A stretch of 64,000 nt of DNA from Prorocentrum cordatum. Taxonomy: Eukaryota; Sar; Dinophyceae; Prorocentrales; Prorocentraceae. Below the pieces are notes generated by a model, which was not told where the DNA came from, ran no database searches, and saw nothing but the letters and a program-made list of their open reading frames with translations. The position numbers and the translations under genes are program-made. The DNA lies in assembly GCA_963575745.1 (NCBI GenBank), contig CAUYUJ010000924.1:1-64000 (forward strand), in the 5' to 3' direction. This document shows positions 1 through 10,254 of the stretch, in pieces (positions within the stretch are counted from its first letter, which is position 1; the number at the start of each line of letters is the position of its first letter).

Positions 1-30
1 CTCCTCCTCCTCCTCCTCCTCCTCCTCCTC
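1..30. repeat. (CTC)n microsatellite at window edge
   Basis: Ten perfect CTC units; the array continues off the left edge, so its length is unknown. Confidence 0.95.
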
Positions 31-119
31 CGTTCGCGGCGGGCCTGCGCAGGGACGAAGGCCATCGCAGCGCTGCCGGGGCGTCCTCGGGCGCCCTGGC
101 CCGCCGCCGCGGTCCTGGC
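31..119 (-). CDS. candidate exon, part 2 (split by TIR element)
   Basis: On the minus strand this stretch is open and almost every codon ends in G or C. It joins in frame to the piece at 1931-2035 if the element at 120-1930 and one copy of its 8-bp target duplication are removed. The joined frame is rich in Ala, Gly, Arg and acidic residues and includes a basic AAAAKRAR-like stretch that could be a nuclear localisation signal. No family is recognised. Low-complexity GC-rich DNA can give the same picture, so this is an inference from codon bias and frame continuity only. Confidence 0.3.
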
Positions 120-1930
120 TCAAGTCGGGCCTGTTCCCCTGTAACAGGCCGATTCTCGACCAAAAATGAAAAACCCGCCGATCTGGCGTGTGAGTTACAA
201 GGAGTCTCAGCTACAGCCTCGAGGCTGAGCCTCAGCCTCCGGGGGGGTTGCCGGGGTGGCTCTGCCGGGGAAGGGGGGGTGGGGGGGGGGGGGCGAGTTT
301 CCGGCGGATGCGTTTCTTGACACCCCTCACAAGGATCGTGGCCTCCGAGGGGGTTCCGAACTCGAGTGCCACCCCTCCCGCACCAAGAGGCTCCGAAGAA
401 GCCTCCAAGAGGCCCCAAGGGGCCCAGAAGAGGCCCCCAAGAAGCCCCAAGAGACTCCCAAGAGACCCCCAAGAGGCCCCCAAGTGGCCCCAAGAGGCCC
501 AAGAGGCCCCCAAGAAGCCCCAAGAGGCCTCCAAGAGGCCCCCAGAGGTCCCGGCCAACCACGATATCCCAACCAGCGTCCATGAGGCCTCTGACCCACC
601 ACCCACGCACGGTGGTGGGATAGGCCGAAGGCCACTGGATCCGCCGCCCCCTGCTTGCAGGGGTGCACGGCGTGCTGGATGAGCTGTCAGGTTTTGGTTT
701 TGGTTCTTTTTCCAAAAGAACTCCCCAGTGGGCTCTGGCCCGTCCCGCCGGGGTCCCGGGAGGAAGCCGAAAACACCTCAATCCGGAAACAAATCGTCCA
801 AAAACGGCCGTTTCGCTCGGGACATCCTCAAAAAATCGCGGAGATGGCCCAAGATGGCCTCCAAGTCCGCCCGAGATGGTCCAAGACGGCCTCCAAAACG
901 GCCCAAGAGAGTCCAAGACGGCCCAAGACGGCCCAAGAGGCCCCCCAGAGGCCTCCCAGACGGCCCAAGAGGCCTCCAAGAGGTCCTCCAGGAGAGTCCG
1001 AAGAGGCCAAAATCATTGATTTTCCCTTGGTTTTTGAAGGATTTTGGCATTTGCGCCTTTTCGGCTCTCCGACGGCTCAAGACGGCCCAAGAAGCCCCCA
1101 AGATCGCCCAAGAGGCCCCCAAGAGAGCCCCCTGATGGCCCAAGTGGCCTCCAAGATGGCCCCTAGAGGGCCCCAAGACGGCCCAAGAGGCCTCCAACAC
1201 GCCCAAGATGGCCTCCAAGACGCCCAAGATGGCCTCCAAGACGGCCCTGGAGCGCCCCAAGAGGGTCCCCCGTTGGCCCAGAAAGGCCCCCAAAACGGCT
1301 CCCGACGGCGTCAGACGTGCCAGGAACCCACCAAGATGGCCGAAGTTGGCTCGAAGCTGGCCCAAAAGGGCCCAAGAGGCCCCCAAGAGGGCCTCCAGGA
1401 AGGCCAAAAGATGCCAAAATCACTGATTTTCCCAAGGTTTTTGATGGATTTGGGCATTTCCCTTTTTTCGGCCTTCCGACGGCCCGAGACGGCCCAAGAG
1501 CCCCCAAAGATCGCCGAAAGATCGCCCAAGAGGCCTCCAAGACGGCGACGATGACCATCAAGACGCCCACGTGTTCCCCGAAGGCTTTCCAAACCGATTC
1601 GGGGAACACATGGTCCGATGGCTTGGCAGGTCTGGCCTCAACGTTCGGCCACATAGGCGCTTCCACAAAGGCAGGGGGCGGCGGTGATTCGCCGTAGGCG
1701 TCTTCGATAAATGCGGAATGAAAGGGGGAAGGAAGGGAAAAGAGAGGAGGGACGAGGGCGAAGGAGGATCACATCAGTCGGAGCGCCCCGGATCGGCGGC
1801 ACTGGCCGAAGGCCACTACAATAGTCCAAAAATGCCCGAAATGGTCAAAAAACTGCTCCAAAAATCGTCCCCAGACTATTGTTTTACTACTTTGGGATAT
1901 CCCCCCTGTAGAGGGGCAGGCCCGACTTCA
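120..1930. mobile_element. 1.8-kb TIR element with 8-bp target duplication
   Basis: The left end TCAAGTCGGGCCTG and the right end CAGGCCCGACTTCA are inverted repeats. The similarity continues inward to a CCCCTGTA/TACAGGGG block. The element is bounded by identical 8-bp copies GTCCTGGC at 112-119 and 1931-1938. The interior is mostly a degenerate GGCCCAAGA minisatellite plus a short remnant of CAGCCT repeat near 213-239. No transposase frame is visible, so it would be non-autonomous. Ends and duplication size match the element at 60704-61831. An 8-bp duplication is typical of hAT-like transposons, but the family is not proven. Confidence 0.75.
330..1640. repeat. degenerate GGCCCAAGA minisatellite
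   Basis: Loosely repeated 9-12-bp units of the type GGCCCAAGA / GGCCTCCAAGAC. Long open frames on both strands here are by-products of the repeat (Pro/Arg/Lys or Gly/Leu/Trp-rich). Related tracts occur at 2470-3030, 22610-22740, 24100-24740 and 52780-53300. Confidence 0.85.
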
Positions 1931-2035
1931 GTCCTGGCCCTCTTCGCGGCGGCAGCGCCGTCGCCGCTGTCGTCGCTCTCCTCTCGGGTCGGGCACGAGG
2001 GGGGCAGCGAGGGGGGGTGGGGCCCAGATCCCCGA
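1931..2035 (-). CDS. candidate exon, part 1 (split by TIR element)
   Basis: Minus-strand frame of high GC3 encoding an acidic stretch (EESDDSGDG) followed by AAAAKRAR. It reaches the element boundary at 1930 without a stop and continues at 119 in the same frame once the insertion is removed. The upstream limit is uncertain. No family is recognised; it could be part of a nuclear protein, or only GC-biased non-coding DNA. Confidence 0.3.
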
Positions 2036-2204
2036 GGGTATGACCTTGTCGACTCCGAGGCTCCTCCTCGACTCCGGCCTCTGGGGCCCGCGACGGGGCC
2101 TCCGCACCAGCAAGCAGGGGTCCGAAGCGAAAAACTGCCCCCCGGGGGGGGGGGGGGGGGAACCGTTGCGGTGCCGGAATGAACTTTCCGACTGCCCACC
2201 GGCC

Positions 2205-2297
2205 AGTCGGGGAGTCGGAGAGCGGGGAGTCGGGGGGTCGGGGAGTCGGGGAGTCGGGGAGTCGGGGAGTCGAGGGGGGAGTCGGGGAGTCGAGGAG
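2205..2297. repeat. GGGGAGTC tandem repeat
   Basis: About ten imperfect GGGGAGTC(G) units. The regular G4 runs on the plus strand could form G-quadruplexes. It is bounded by unassigned GC-rich DNA (2036-2204), including an 18-nt G run near 2143-2160. Confidence 0.9.
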
Positions 2298-2469
2298 TGG
2301 TACCGCCCAAATGTTCCGAATGCCCCAGGGAAGGCTTCGGGGCCTCTGGGGCAGCGCGTCGACAGAATGCGCCGACCCCTCGGGGGGGGTTCCTCGGCGC
2401 GGGAGCCTGGCCCCGCCGATCTGGGGAGGACGGGTCTGCCGGGTCGGCCTGGGGCGATCGTCTGCTCTC

Positions 2470-3030
2470 AAGAGGCGCCCGTTGGCCTCTCAGTCGATCC
2501 AAGACTGCCCCCAAGGCGTCCAGGATGGCCCAGAGAGAGTCCAAAAAGATGGACCAAGACGGCCCAAAATGGCCTCAAGACGGCCAAAGAGGTTCCCGAT
2601 GCGGCCAACGAGAAGTCCACGACGGCCCGCGGAGGCTGAAATCACTGAAGTCCTTCAAGCCTCACAAGTTCTTCAAGCCTTCCGGGCTTCCAACAGCCCA
2701 AGACGGCCACAAAGGCAGGCCTCCAAAACGGCCGCAAGATGGCCCGGAAGGCCCCAAGAGGGCCCCGAGACGACCAACGAGGGCACAAGACGGCCCCAAG
2801 AAGGCCCCAAGACTGCCCCAGAGACCTCCAAGACGTCCCGAAACCGTTCAAAGAGGCCCCCCTATACGGCCCAGTGAGGCCCCGCAGGACGGTCTCCGAA
2901 GACCACGCAGGAGGGACCACCCAAGACGGCACAAGAAACTCCCAAGACGCCTCCACGACGCTGCCGAAAGGGGCCCAAGATGAGAAATTGCCAATCAGAC
3001 CCCCAAGATGCTGACAAGAAACTCTCGGGA
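2470..3030. repeat. degenerate GGCCCAAGA minisatellite, second tract
   Basis: Same degenerate unit as at 330-1640 but outside the TIR element. No gene is seen here; 3030-3450 also holds nothing I can assign. Confidence 0.8.
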
Positions 3031-3453
3031 GGCCTCAAACGTCCCCCAGGCCAGCAGCCGCTGCGACGACTCACCCCCGAAGCGAATTATGCAAGACACA
3101 CGGGTTCGGGCCTGCGCCGTAAACTAATGGAACACATCGTCCATGTCTGGGGTTAGCGGATCACCGTACGTAGCTGGCTTCCCCAGCGCCTCGCCGCGCC
3201 GGAAGCGCCAGTGCATCGGCAGAAACGCCCAGCAGCAGGGCCGAAGGGAGGGGGAGAGGGCTCTTCCTCTCAGGTTGCGCAGCGTCTGGCCAGGGAGGCT
3301 GATGCGCGCACCGGGAGGGCAGGGGGGAGGATGGGCAGGCAGTCTTGCAGTACAGGGAGCTTCTGTCAGGAGGGGCTTGGCCACTGGCCTGCCCCCCCCG
3401 TGTTGTATCGAAGGCATCGAAAGCAGCAGCAGCAGCAATAGCAAAATGAGTAT

Positions 3454-3629
3454 CGTTTAACCGATCCCTATCCCCAGCGGCGTGGCCAGGGCCCCACTGA
3501 CCCATTTACCCCCCTAGATGGGGATACAGGTCGTTCCCTTCGGGTTCCGAGGGTACATCCCCAACTGGGGTGGTCATTTGGTGGGGGTCTCGAAGGGGAT
3601 GGGGATGGGGATGGGGATCGGTTAAACGA
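3454..3629. mobile_element. 176-bp MITE-like element, TIR TCGTTTAACCGATCCC
   Basis: Ends are near-perfect inverted repeats (TCGTTTAACCGATCCC and GGGATCGGTTAAACGA), extended by a CCCCATCC-type tract. TA dinucleotides sit outside both ends (3452-3453 and 3630-3631), compatible with Tc1/mariner-type TA target duplication. Because TATCG/CGATA is itself palindromic, the TA could instead belong to the TIR. The interior is non-coding. The flank 3640-4040 shows no gene. Confidence 0.7.
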
Positions 3630-4057
3630 TAGTTACTGACAAAAGGATTGAGTGGGAAGGCCCCCCCTTGTCGCCCGACGCGATCCTCGTCCTCGTCGGA
3701 GCTGCTCTCCTCGCGGAGGGCGGCCGCTCTGAGACCACGGCGGCCATCCCGCAAGGCCAGAATCCGCTCAAACTCGGACCCCTGGTCCCTCCCAGGGTTC
3801 ACCTAAAGGGGCCCTAGGGCACACAAAGAAGTACACACAATCCACAGGGCTCCCCATACCATATTTTCCCATATGTTCTGGGTTCTTGTCTTCCCCCCCC
3901 ACTTCCCATAGTTTCCTGCATGTTCTGGGGCATTGACGATGAATTGCGTCTGTGTGCTTTTGCTCCCCTCCGCATCATCCTGAACCGTTCTGCGAGGCGG
4001 ATCCGGCCGCCGCGACGAGAAGCCTCGAGGAGGCCCAGAGATAGAAGAAAAAAAACT

Positions 4058-4192
4058 ATGCACATACACCGATTCTGGCCAGGCCCATTCTGAGCCCAGG
4101 ATCGGTGCATACGCCCTCCTACCTTGGCCAGGAAGGCATATGCACCGATCCTGGGTCAAAGATGGGCCTTGCCAGGATCGGTGCATGTGCAT
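4058..4192. mobile_element. fold-back element (family C)
   Basis: Two arms of about 58 bp (4058-4115 and 4135-4192) are nearly perfect reverse complements, each containing CCAGGATCGGTGCAT-like blocks, with a loop of about 19 bp. Related sequence, less symmetric, is at 5105-5175, 20930-21035, 45745-45850 and 60580-60690. It has no coding capacity and could form a long hairpin in RNA or single-stranded DNA. Confidence 0.75.
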
Positions 4193-4352
4193 AATTCTCT
4201 TCGCCCAAAGAGAAGACGAACCCGCCAGGGAGCGCCGCCGCTCTTCCCGGACGCTCGATGCCCTGGTCGTCCGGCACCGGGGGGCCCTGCCAGCCCCGAC
4301 CCGGAGTCGCTTCCTCACGGCACTGGGGCCGAGCGAGCGCCCCCTGCTGGTG

Positions 4353-4447
4353 CTCCTCCGCCTCCTCCTCCTCCTCCCCCTCCTCCTCCTCCTCCTCCTC
4401 CTGCTCCCCCTCCTCCCCCTCCTCCCCCTCCCCCTCCTCCCCCTCCC
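4353..4447. repeat. (CTC)n microsatellite
   Basis: CTC repeats with CCC interruptions. A GGA-type tract follows at 4660-4770. Between them are GC-rich dispersed repeats with no recognisable gene, except a GC3-rich minus-strand stretch near 4800-4880 that is too short to call. Confidence 0.9.
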
Positions 4448-5523
4448 GTCCTGATTTTCTCTCAAGATGTCGGACGTCTGGGTCGTCTCGACCGCGAGGG
4501 GGGAGCGATGCCGGGAAGGTGGCTCGTGGAGGGAGACGTCGAGCTCGAGTCCGCGACACGCCGCCGCTCGAGCGGCGCCCGGCCCCCCGATGCTGCGAAT
4601 CCGCGCGTTCCTGGGCGGGGCGGGCGATCGGGCCCCTGCATCGGCGATGAACGGGCGCTCGGGGAAGGAGGAGGAGGAGGCAGGAGGAGGAGGCAGGAGG
4701 GAGGAGGAGGATGCAGGAGGGATGAGGACGGACGAGGAGGGAGGAGGACGGACGAGGAGGAGGAAGGAGCCCATCCCCCCGAGCGCTGTCACCGAGGCCG
4801 GCCCTCCTCCGATCCTCCTTGCCCGCGCTGGCGGCGGCGCCGCCGCCGCTGCTGGCGGGGCGCACAAGGGGGCGTGGCGCGACGGGGGGGGGGGGGGCTT
4901 CCGAGAAGGCGGCGGGGCGTCCAAGAAGGCAGGGGGGGCTTCTTGGAGACCCGCTGGGCCTCCAGTGTCAGGACCCCTCGGGGGGGCCTTCCCGGAAGGC
5001 CCCTGCCTGCCGCAGCCCTTCCAGGGAACAGCGGCTGTGCGCCCACGGCGGCCCCATCCGGGCCCGTCCTCGGCCCGGGCATGGGTGCCTGCGCCCTCCC
5101 GTGGCTTGGCCTGGAAGGCCTGGCACACCGATCCTGGACCCAGGGTCGGCCCAGACGTGCAGGCGCATGAGTTGGCGCCCTCCCATTCTGAGAAGCCCCT
5201 CCGCTTTCTTCGCAAGCCGCCCACATCAATGGAGCGCCTCAGGTTTTGGAAGGGTGTGGGTGTCTCGGGCTCGTCATTGAGAGGATCCCTGGCCACTTGG
5301 GGCCGTCCTGGGGCGGGCTCTGGGCCTCGTGGAAGCATGTTTGAAACTGTATTGAAGCTTGCTTTTCAGAGTCAGCGGGCGCAGGCGAAACGGAGCAGAT
5401 GCAGGCGCCCGTCGGGCAACGGGTGGGGCTCGCCGGCAGCATCTCGGGCACGAAGGGACGCGGGGGGGCGAAGCTGCCTCGACAAATGTTGGGCTGTCAT
5501 GCGCCCCGCGCCACCACTTAACG

Positions 5524-5630
5524 GGCGAAGAACGGTATAAAATAATGGAGTATAAACTTTCCAGCCGCCCAGGGACAGGCGCCCCCGACAGCGAAAAAAA
5601 GTTTATTCTATACCGTTTTTCGCTCGCTGA
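5524..5630. mobile_element. short fold-back element
   Basis: GCGAAGAACGGTATA and its near reverse complement TATACCGTTTTTCGC bracket an inner pair TAAACTTT / AAAGTTTA, giving a hairpin of about 107 bp. No target duplication is evident. Confidence 0.65.
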
Positions 5631-5639
5631 ACCACCCCT

Positions 5640-5795
5640 GTGGGCGCCGCCGATACTGCCCACCGCGCCGCCCGCGATGACGGCGCCCGCACTGGCCGTG
5701 CCGGCGCCCGCCGCGCCGGCGCTCGCCGCAGGGCCGCCGGCCACGGCCGCGGGCGCCCGCTCGGCGGCGGAGGCTCCTCGGGCGCACGCCGACAT
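5640..5795. other. GC3-rich segment, possible exon, strand undecided
   Basis: Open on both strands with G/C at nearly every third position. The minus frame gives an Ala/Gly-rich, small-residue stretch; the plus frame gives an Ala/Pro-rich one. It stops abruptly at the 31-bp repeat beginning at 5799. It may be an exon, but alanine-rich GC DNA alone can produce this. Confidence 0.25.
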
Positions 5796-5798
5796 GGA

Positions 5799-5829
5799 GT
5801 ATGGATCCGCGGATACGGTCAAAATCCAC
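5799..5829 (+). repeat. 31-bp direct repeat, left copy
   Basis: A 31-bp sequence containing the palindrome GTATGGATCCGCGGATAC is repeated exactly at 7639-7669. The two copies bracket the composite repeat at 5893-7539. Confidence 0.85.
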
Positions 5830-6040
5830 GGTACACCCTGCGAAATGCTCAAGAAATCATGGGTTCAGAAATTCATAGTCTCAGAACTTGGATAATTATC
5901 CCGGCAAAGCAACCTAACAGCGATGTGTAGGAGCATATCTGGAAGCATTCCCCTTAAGATTCACATGAGAATCCAGTTGTAGAATTCTGCTGTTCTCGCA
6001 GTCGCAGTCGCATTCGCGATGAAAGTCGCAGTGGCAACGG

Positions 6041-6983
6041 CAGTCGCAGTCACAGCCTCAGCCTCAGCCTGCCTCAGCCTCAGCCTCAGCCTGCCTCAGC
6101 CTCAGCCTCAGCCTGCTTCAGCCTCAGCCTCAGTCTGCCTTCAGCCTCGGCCTCAGCCTCAGCCTGCCTCAGCCTCAGCCTGCATCAGCCTCAGCCTCAG
6201 CCTCAGCCTGCCTCAGCATCAGCCTGCCTCAGCCTCAGCCTCAGCCTGCCTCAGCCTCAGCCTCAGCCTCAGCCTTTCAGCCTCAGCCTCAGTCTGCCTT
6301 CAGCCTCGGCCTCAGCCTCAGCCTGCCTCAGCCTCAGCCTGCATCAGCCTCAGCCTCAGCCTCAGCCTGCCTCAGCATCAGCCTGCCTCAGCCTCAGCCT
6401 CAGCCTGCCTCAGCCTCAGCCTCAGCCTGCTTCAGCCTCAGCCTCAGTCTGCCTTCAGCCTCGGCCTCAGCCTCAGCCTGCCTCAGCCTCAGCCTCAGCC
6501 TCAGCCTCAGCCTCAGCCTCAGCCTCAGCCTGCCTCAGCCTCAGCCTCAGCCTGCCTCAGCCTCAGCCTCAGCCTCAGCCTGCTTCAGCCTCAGCCTCAG
6601 TCTGCCTTCAGCCTCGGCCTCAGCCTCAGCCTGCCTCAGCCTCAGCCTGCATCAGCCTCAGCCTCAGCCTGCCTCAGCCTGCCTCAGCCTCAGCCTCAGC
6701 CTGCCTCAGCCTCAGCCTGCAGCCTCAGCCTCAGCCTGCTTCAGCCTCAGCCTCAGTCTGCCTTCAGCCTCGGCCTCAGCCTCAGCCTGCCTCAGCCTCA
6801 GCCTGCATCAGCCTGAGCCTCAGCCTCAGCCTGCCTCAGCATCAGCCTGCTTCAGCCTCAGCCTGCCTCAGCCTCAGCCTCAGCCTGCTTCAGCCTGAGC
6901 CTCAGTCTGCCTTCAGCCTCGGCCTCAGCCTCAGCCTGCCTCAGCCTCAGCCTGCCTCAGCCTCAGCCTCAGCCTGCCTCAGC
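6041..6983 (+). repeat. CAGCCT hexanucleotide minisatellite
   Basis: About 940 bp of CAGCCT units with periodic CTGCCT, CTGCTT and CAGTCTGCCTTCAGCCTCGG variants that make a higher-order pattern of roughly 90-150 bp. It reads as Ser/Ala/Leu/Gln/Pro repeats in three frames and is not considered coding. Confidence 0.95.
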
Positions 6984-7385
6984 ATTCAAAATGTGGCCCG
7001 GGAATGGAGTTCTGGGAACTCGAAGAACACGAAGTGGCCTGCAGTTGGCTCCGGGCATTCAAAATCATGCCCAGGAATGGAGTTCTGGGAACTCGAAGAC
7101 CACGAAGTGGCCTACAGTTGGCTCCGGGCATTCAAAATCATGCCCAGGAATGGAGTTTTGGGAACTCGAAGAGCACGAAGTGGCCTACAGTTGGCTCCGG
7201 GCATTCAAAATGTGGCCCAGGAATGGAGTTCTGGGAACTCGAAGACCACGAAGTAGCCTACAGTTGGCTCCGGGCATTCCGAATGTGGCCCGGGAATGGA
7301 GTTTTGGGAACTCGAAGAGCACGAAGTGGCCTACAGGTGGCGCCGAGCATCCAAAATGTAGCCCGGGAATGGCGTTCTGGGAGCG
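6984..7385 (+). repeat. 73-bp tandem repeat (5.5 units)
   Basis: Units begin at 6984, 7057, 7130, 7203, 7276 and 7349, exactly 73 bp apart, with scattered substitutions. Because 73 is not a multiple of three, the same peptide appears in successive frames, which argues against coding. The tail to 7539 is single-copy within each composite repeat. Confidence 0.95.
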
Positions 7386-7638
7386 CCAAGAGCGATTTTG
7401 CGAGGATGTCCCAGGCGATTTGGGCTCCGACGGCAGCCGCCGGATTCTGTCCGGGTTCCGCCCAGACCCCCCTGAGGAGTCATGATGCTCTCTTTTGACC
7501 CTACTAGAAACCTATCAGTCTTCGCTGTTAGGTAAAAAACCCAACACGTCTATTAAAATCTTAGGATGTACATCGAAACGTTGACAATTATCGAGACTCT
7601 GGCCGAAAACTTAAGTTTTCTTAAGCATCGCCTAAGGT

Positions 7639-7669
7639 GTATGGATCCGCGGATACGGTCAAAATCCAC
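7639..7669 (+). repeat. 31-bp direct repeat, right copy
   Basis: Exact match to 5799-5829. Followed by unrelated sequence. Confidence 0.85.
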
Positions 7670-7722
7670 AGGAAGGACGCACGGTGAGGCTGCAAGACAG
7701 GTGGAAGTCCCGTTTACTTGTG

Positions 7723-7795
7723 GATGCCATGGCAATGGACACTCTAGCAATCCGATCCTTGAAATTCAAATGTGTTGAAATGTGCTTTTTTTTTT

Positions 7796-7865
<70 letters not shown>

Positions 7866-7985
7866 ATCCAACAATGTTTCGAACATGTTTGTACATATTT
7901 CAGATATGGTTGAAACATGCTTTAGAAATCTGGAAATTATTTGGCAGCATGCTTCCTCTCCATGAATCGACTTCCACAACCATTT
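7723..7985 (+). repeat. dispersed repeat with poly(A) insert; carries an empty MITE site
   Basis: Matches 17793-18170 from a TGGATGCCATG block to CAGCATGCTTCCTCTCCAT. Relative to that copy it has an insert of T10-C-A67 (7786-7863) and lacks the 183-bp MITE. The uninterrupted junction is GGAAATTATTTGGCAG at 7932-7947. Non-coding; 7986-8880 holds only a GGA microsatellite (about 8646-8670) and unassigned DNA. Confidence 0.8.
7786..7863. repeat. T10-C-A67 homopolymer tract
   Basis: Ten T, one C, then 67 A residues, the longest homopolymer in the window, present in only one of two copies of the surrounding repeat. Confidence 0.95.
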
Positions 7986-8879
7986 ACCACCTAGAGCCCC
8001 TAGGACGTCAACATTGGCTGAGGATGGGCCGAAGAAGCAGGAAAGCCAGGGTAGCCTTGATGAAGCAGCGAATCCTTACTATGGATTTTGACTGTATGGC
8101 GCGTTGGCGCTAGATCTTCGAGTTGAGGAAAAGATTTGGAGGCAACTCATGGGAGATCTTTGTAAGGACGATGACGGGCCATTGGACCCGATTGGGGGGC
8201 CATGAGCGGGATCAGCCCAGTCTACGCCCAGGATCAAGCTAGATTAGACGGGATTGCGCAGGATCGGGCCGGTTTTCGACCACGGATACACCAGCGCCGA
8301 TCCTGAATCTTACCTCCCAGAGTTGCATCTTAAAGCACGGCTCCGCGGCTCTGACGCCTAGGCCCTGGGCACGAGATCCACGGATCGGGGAAGATACCCC
8401 TAAAACACGAGGGCAGTGCCGCCTCGTTGGCCGACGGAGAGCGCCGACTCTGCACGGAAGCGAGACCCGTCGTTAATCCAGGCGCCTTAGTCCATGTTTG
8501 CGACTTCATGGAGCTCCAGCAGGGGTCGCGCCAGCAGCCGCCGCCGAGGCCGCGCCGCCCTCCTGTTGGCACGCCCAGGAACCCAGACGTCCAACGTCCT
8601 GTACAGAAATCCGCCGACCCGGCGTGTGAGTTTGAGCGGGAACGAGGAGGAGGAGGAGGAGGAGGAGGAGAACCCCCGTCCTGGGATTGATGCCTGCGGG
8701 GAGGGGCCCTCCGTCCCTGGATTGACTCGGAGGTGAGTGCTGGCATTGCTTTGAGGGGGGCGGGCCCGTCCCCAGATTGATTCGGGGGTGGTTTTGCCAT
8801 GGGGGGGGCCCGTCCTGGGATTGATTCGAAGGTGGGTGCCCAGGCAGCTGCGTCAGAGTAGAGGGTTGGCGAGGCCCCC

Positions 8880-9660
8880 CTCCCAAGCAATTCGCGGCAC
8901 CCTCCCGACATCCCCTGGCATCCCCCGCACACCTGGCAGACCTCTGGCACCCTTCCCTGTAGTCCGCCCCCCCCCGCCACCTTCCGGCACCCACCAACAG
9001 CCTGGCAACCTTTCGGGTGACCCAAAAAGGGGTCCAGCTAAAAGGGGGTTGGTGCAATAGATTTGGGGCAATTGGATTGCAAACGTATTGTGCCGGAGAA
9101 TTGTATTGCATTGTATTGCAAATAATGTATTGCACGCGAAAATCCTGCAATACATCTGCGCCCCAGAATGTATAGCACGCCCCAAATGTATTGCAACCCC
9201 ACAAATCTACTGCACCAAATCTACTGCACCACCCCCCTGTCGCTGGACCCCCTTGTGGGTCAGTCTGAACCTGGCAGTCCTCTGGCACCCTTCGCTTTAG
9301 TCCGCCCCCCGCCACCTTCTTGCACCCTCCCTCAGGCACCTCCCTGCGCTCGCCTCGGAACACCCTGCAGGATGTGTCGAGGCAGTCGCCCCGGCAATCC
9401 CTGGCCATTGCCAGGGCGATGCCAGGGCGTGCCGCTGCCAGGCGGTTGCCCAGGGATGTCCTGGAGTCCAGGACATCCCCTGGCAACCGTCCGGCACCGG
9501 CAGGACAACCCCCGCGGCAGCCGTCCAGCGCCTCTCGCTGCCCCCCGCCGACGCCTGGTACCTTTCAGCAAATTCCGGCACCCTCCGCCTCCCAGCACCC
9601 CCGGGCATCCGCCCCGCACCCTCCAGGCATCTCCCTGACGCCCCCCAAGCACCTGCAAGC
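8880..9660. repeat. degenerate CCTGGCA-rich region with nested fold-back
   Basis: Many imperfect CCTGGCA/TGGCACCC units on the plus strand. A longer direct pair is at about 8933-9000 and 9271-9335. Within it, 9013-9268 is a fold-back element. No gene is seen; 9660-10057 is unassigned apart from GGA-type repeats near 9765-9805. Confidence 0.7.
9013..9268. mobile_element. fold-back element with ~55-bp arms
   Basis: Left arm contains TGACCCAAAAAGGGGTCCAG and GGGGGTTGGTGCAATAGATT; the right arm is its reverse complement with a few changes. The centre holds degenerate TGTATTGCA units (9070-9235) that also occur, inverted, at 23095-23195 and 26795-26955. CCTGGCA lies just outside both ends, but that motif is common in the region, so it is weak evidence for a target duplication. 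Confidence 0.6.
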
Positions 9661-10057
9661 GCCCGCACGCGAAACTTGCCGTCCCCCTCGTTTCCTCCTT
9701 CCGTCTCCTCTCCCTGACCGCCCCCAACGGCGATCCGAAGTAGAGTTTCGGAGCGAACAGGAAAAGGAGGACGACGAGGAGGACGAGGCACAGGAGGAGG
9801 AGTAGCGAGCGCATGAGGGGACGCGCCGAGTCGGGAAACGGGGCAGAGATCAGACGATTGGGAAAAGGTGAGAACGCACAATCTCTCACAGACAGAGTGG
9901 GGAACACGAAAGGGCATGCCCAAACATGTCCCCTCGCACACGCCCGACGACGGGCCTGTGGAGCAGAGACAGGCCAGGAAGCTGACCTGGACACGGGGCC
10001 GATCCATTCACCAGACCCCGCACAAAGATATTAAGAACAAAACGAATTGAACCGAAT

Positions 10058-10254
10058 TCACGAGGCCAGCCCAAGCCACTCCACAGCGGGGTCAGAGACC
10101 AACATTCGCCTAGGGAGGGGGATGGGGTGCTTGCGGCCCTCACTGGGGTGCCGCCCCTCCGCGAAATTGTTCCGCCTCCATTTCCTCTGAGGGTTGCCCT
10201 CAAAGGCCTTGGGGCCCTCGCATTCATTATAAAGCTGGGATCGGTGAGCACGCT
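10058..10254 (-). pseudogene. retrotransposon C-terminal tail, out of frame
   Basis: A different minus-strand frame from the RT/RNase H frame continues the C-terminal domain after the frameshift near 10258. It contains GRHPSEGR and ends with a stop just below 10060. The preceding frame carries CMRCG and then terminates a few codons on. The natural reading is one protein whose tail follows the Cys pair, with a single-base length change in a T5 homopolymer. A sequencing or assembly indel is equally possible. Confidence 0.65.

Larger units (their letters stand above)
5893..7539 (+). repeat. composite dispersed repeat, copy 1
   Basis: Order: a leader of about 140 bp starting at ATTATCCCGGCAAAGC; a CAGCCT hexamer array (6041-6983); a 73-bp tandem (6984-7385); then a tail of about 150 bp ending near GCTGTTAGGTAAAA. 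The same order, with the same leader and tail, is at 60795-61765. There the block lies inside a TIR element; here no TIRs were found at the ends. Confidence 0.85.

Noticed and set aside
232-1666. Gly/Leu/Trp-rich minus and Pro/Arg-rich plus frames
   Set aside because: Translations of the degenerate GGCCCAAGA minisatellite; all frames look alike and no domain is seen.
6991-7498. Overlapping plus-strand frames with the same repeated peptide
   Set aside because: Explained by a 73-bp tandem repeat, which shifts frame every unit.
8925-9280. CCTGGCA target duplication around the fold-back at 9013-9268
   Set aside because: CCTGGCA is itself a degenerate repeat throughout 8880-9660, so a match at both ends is expected by chance.
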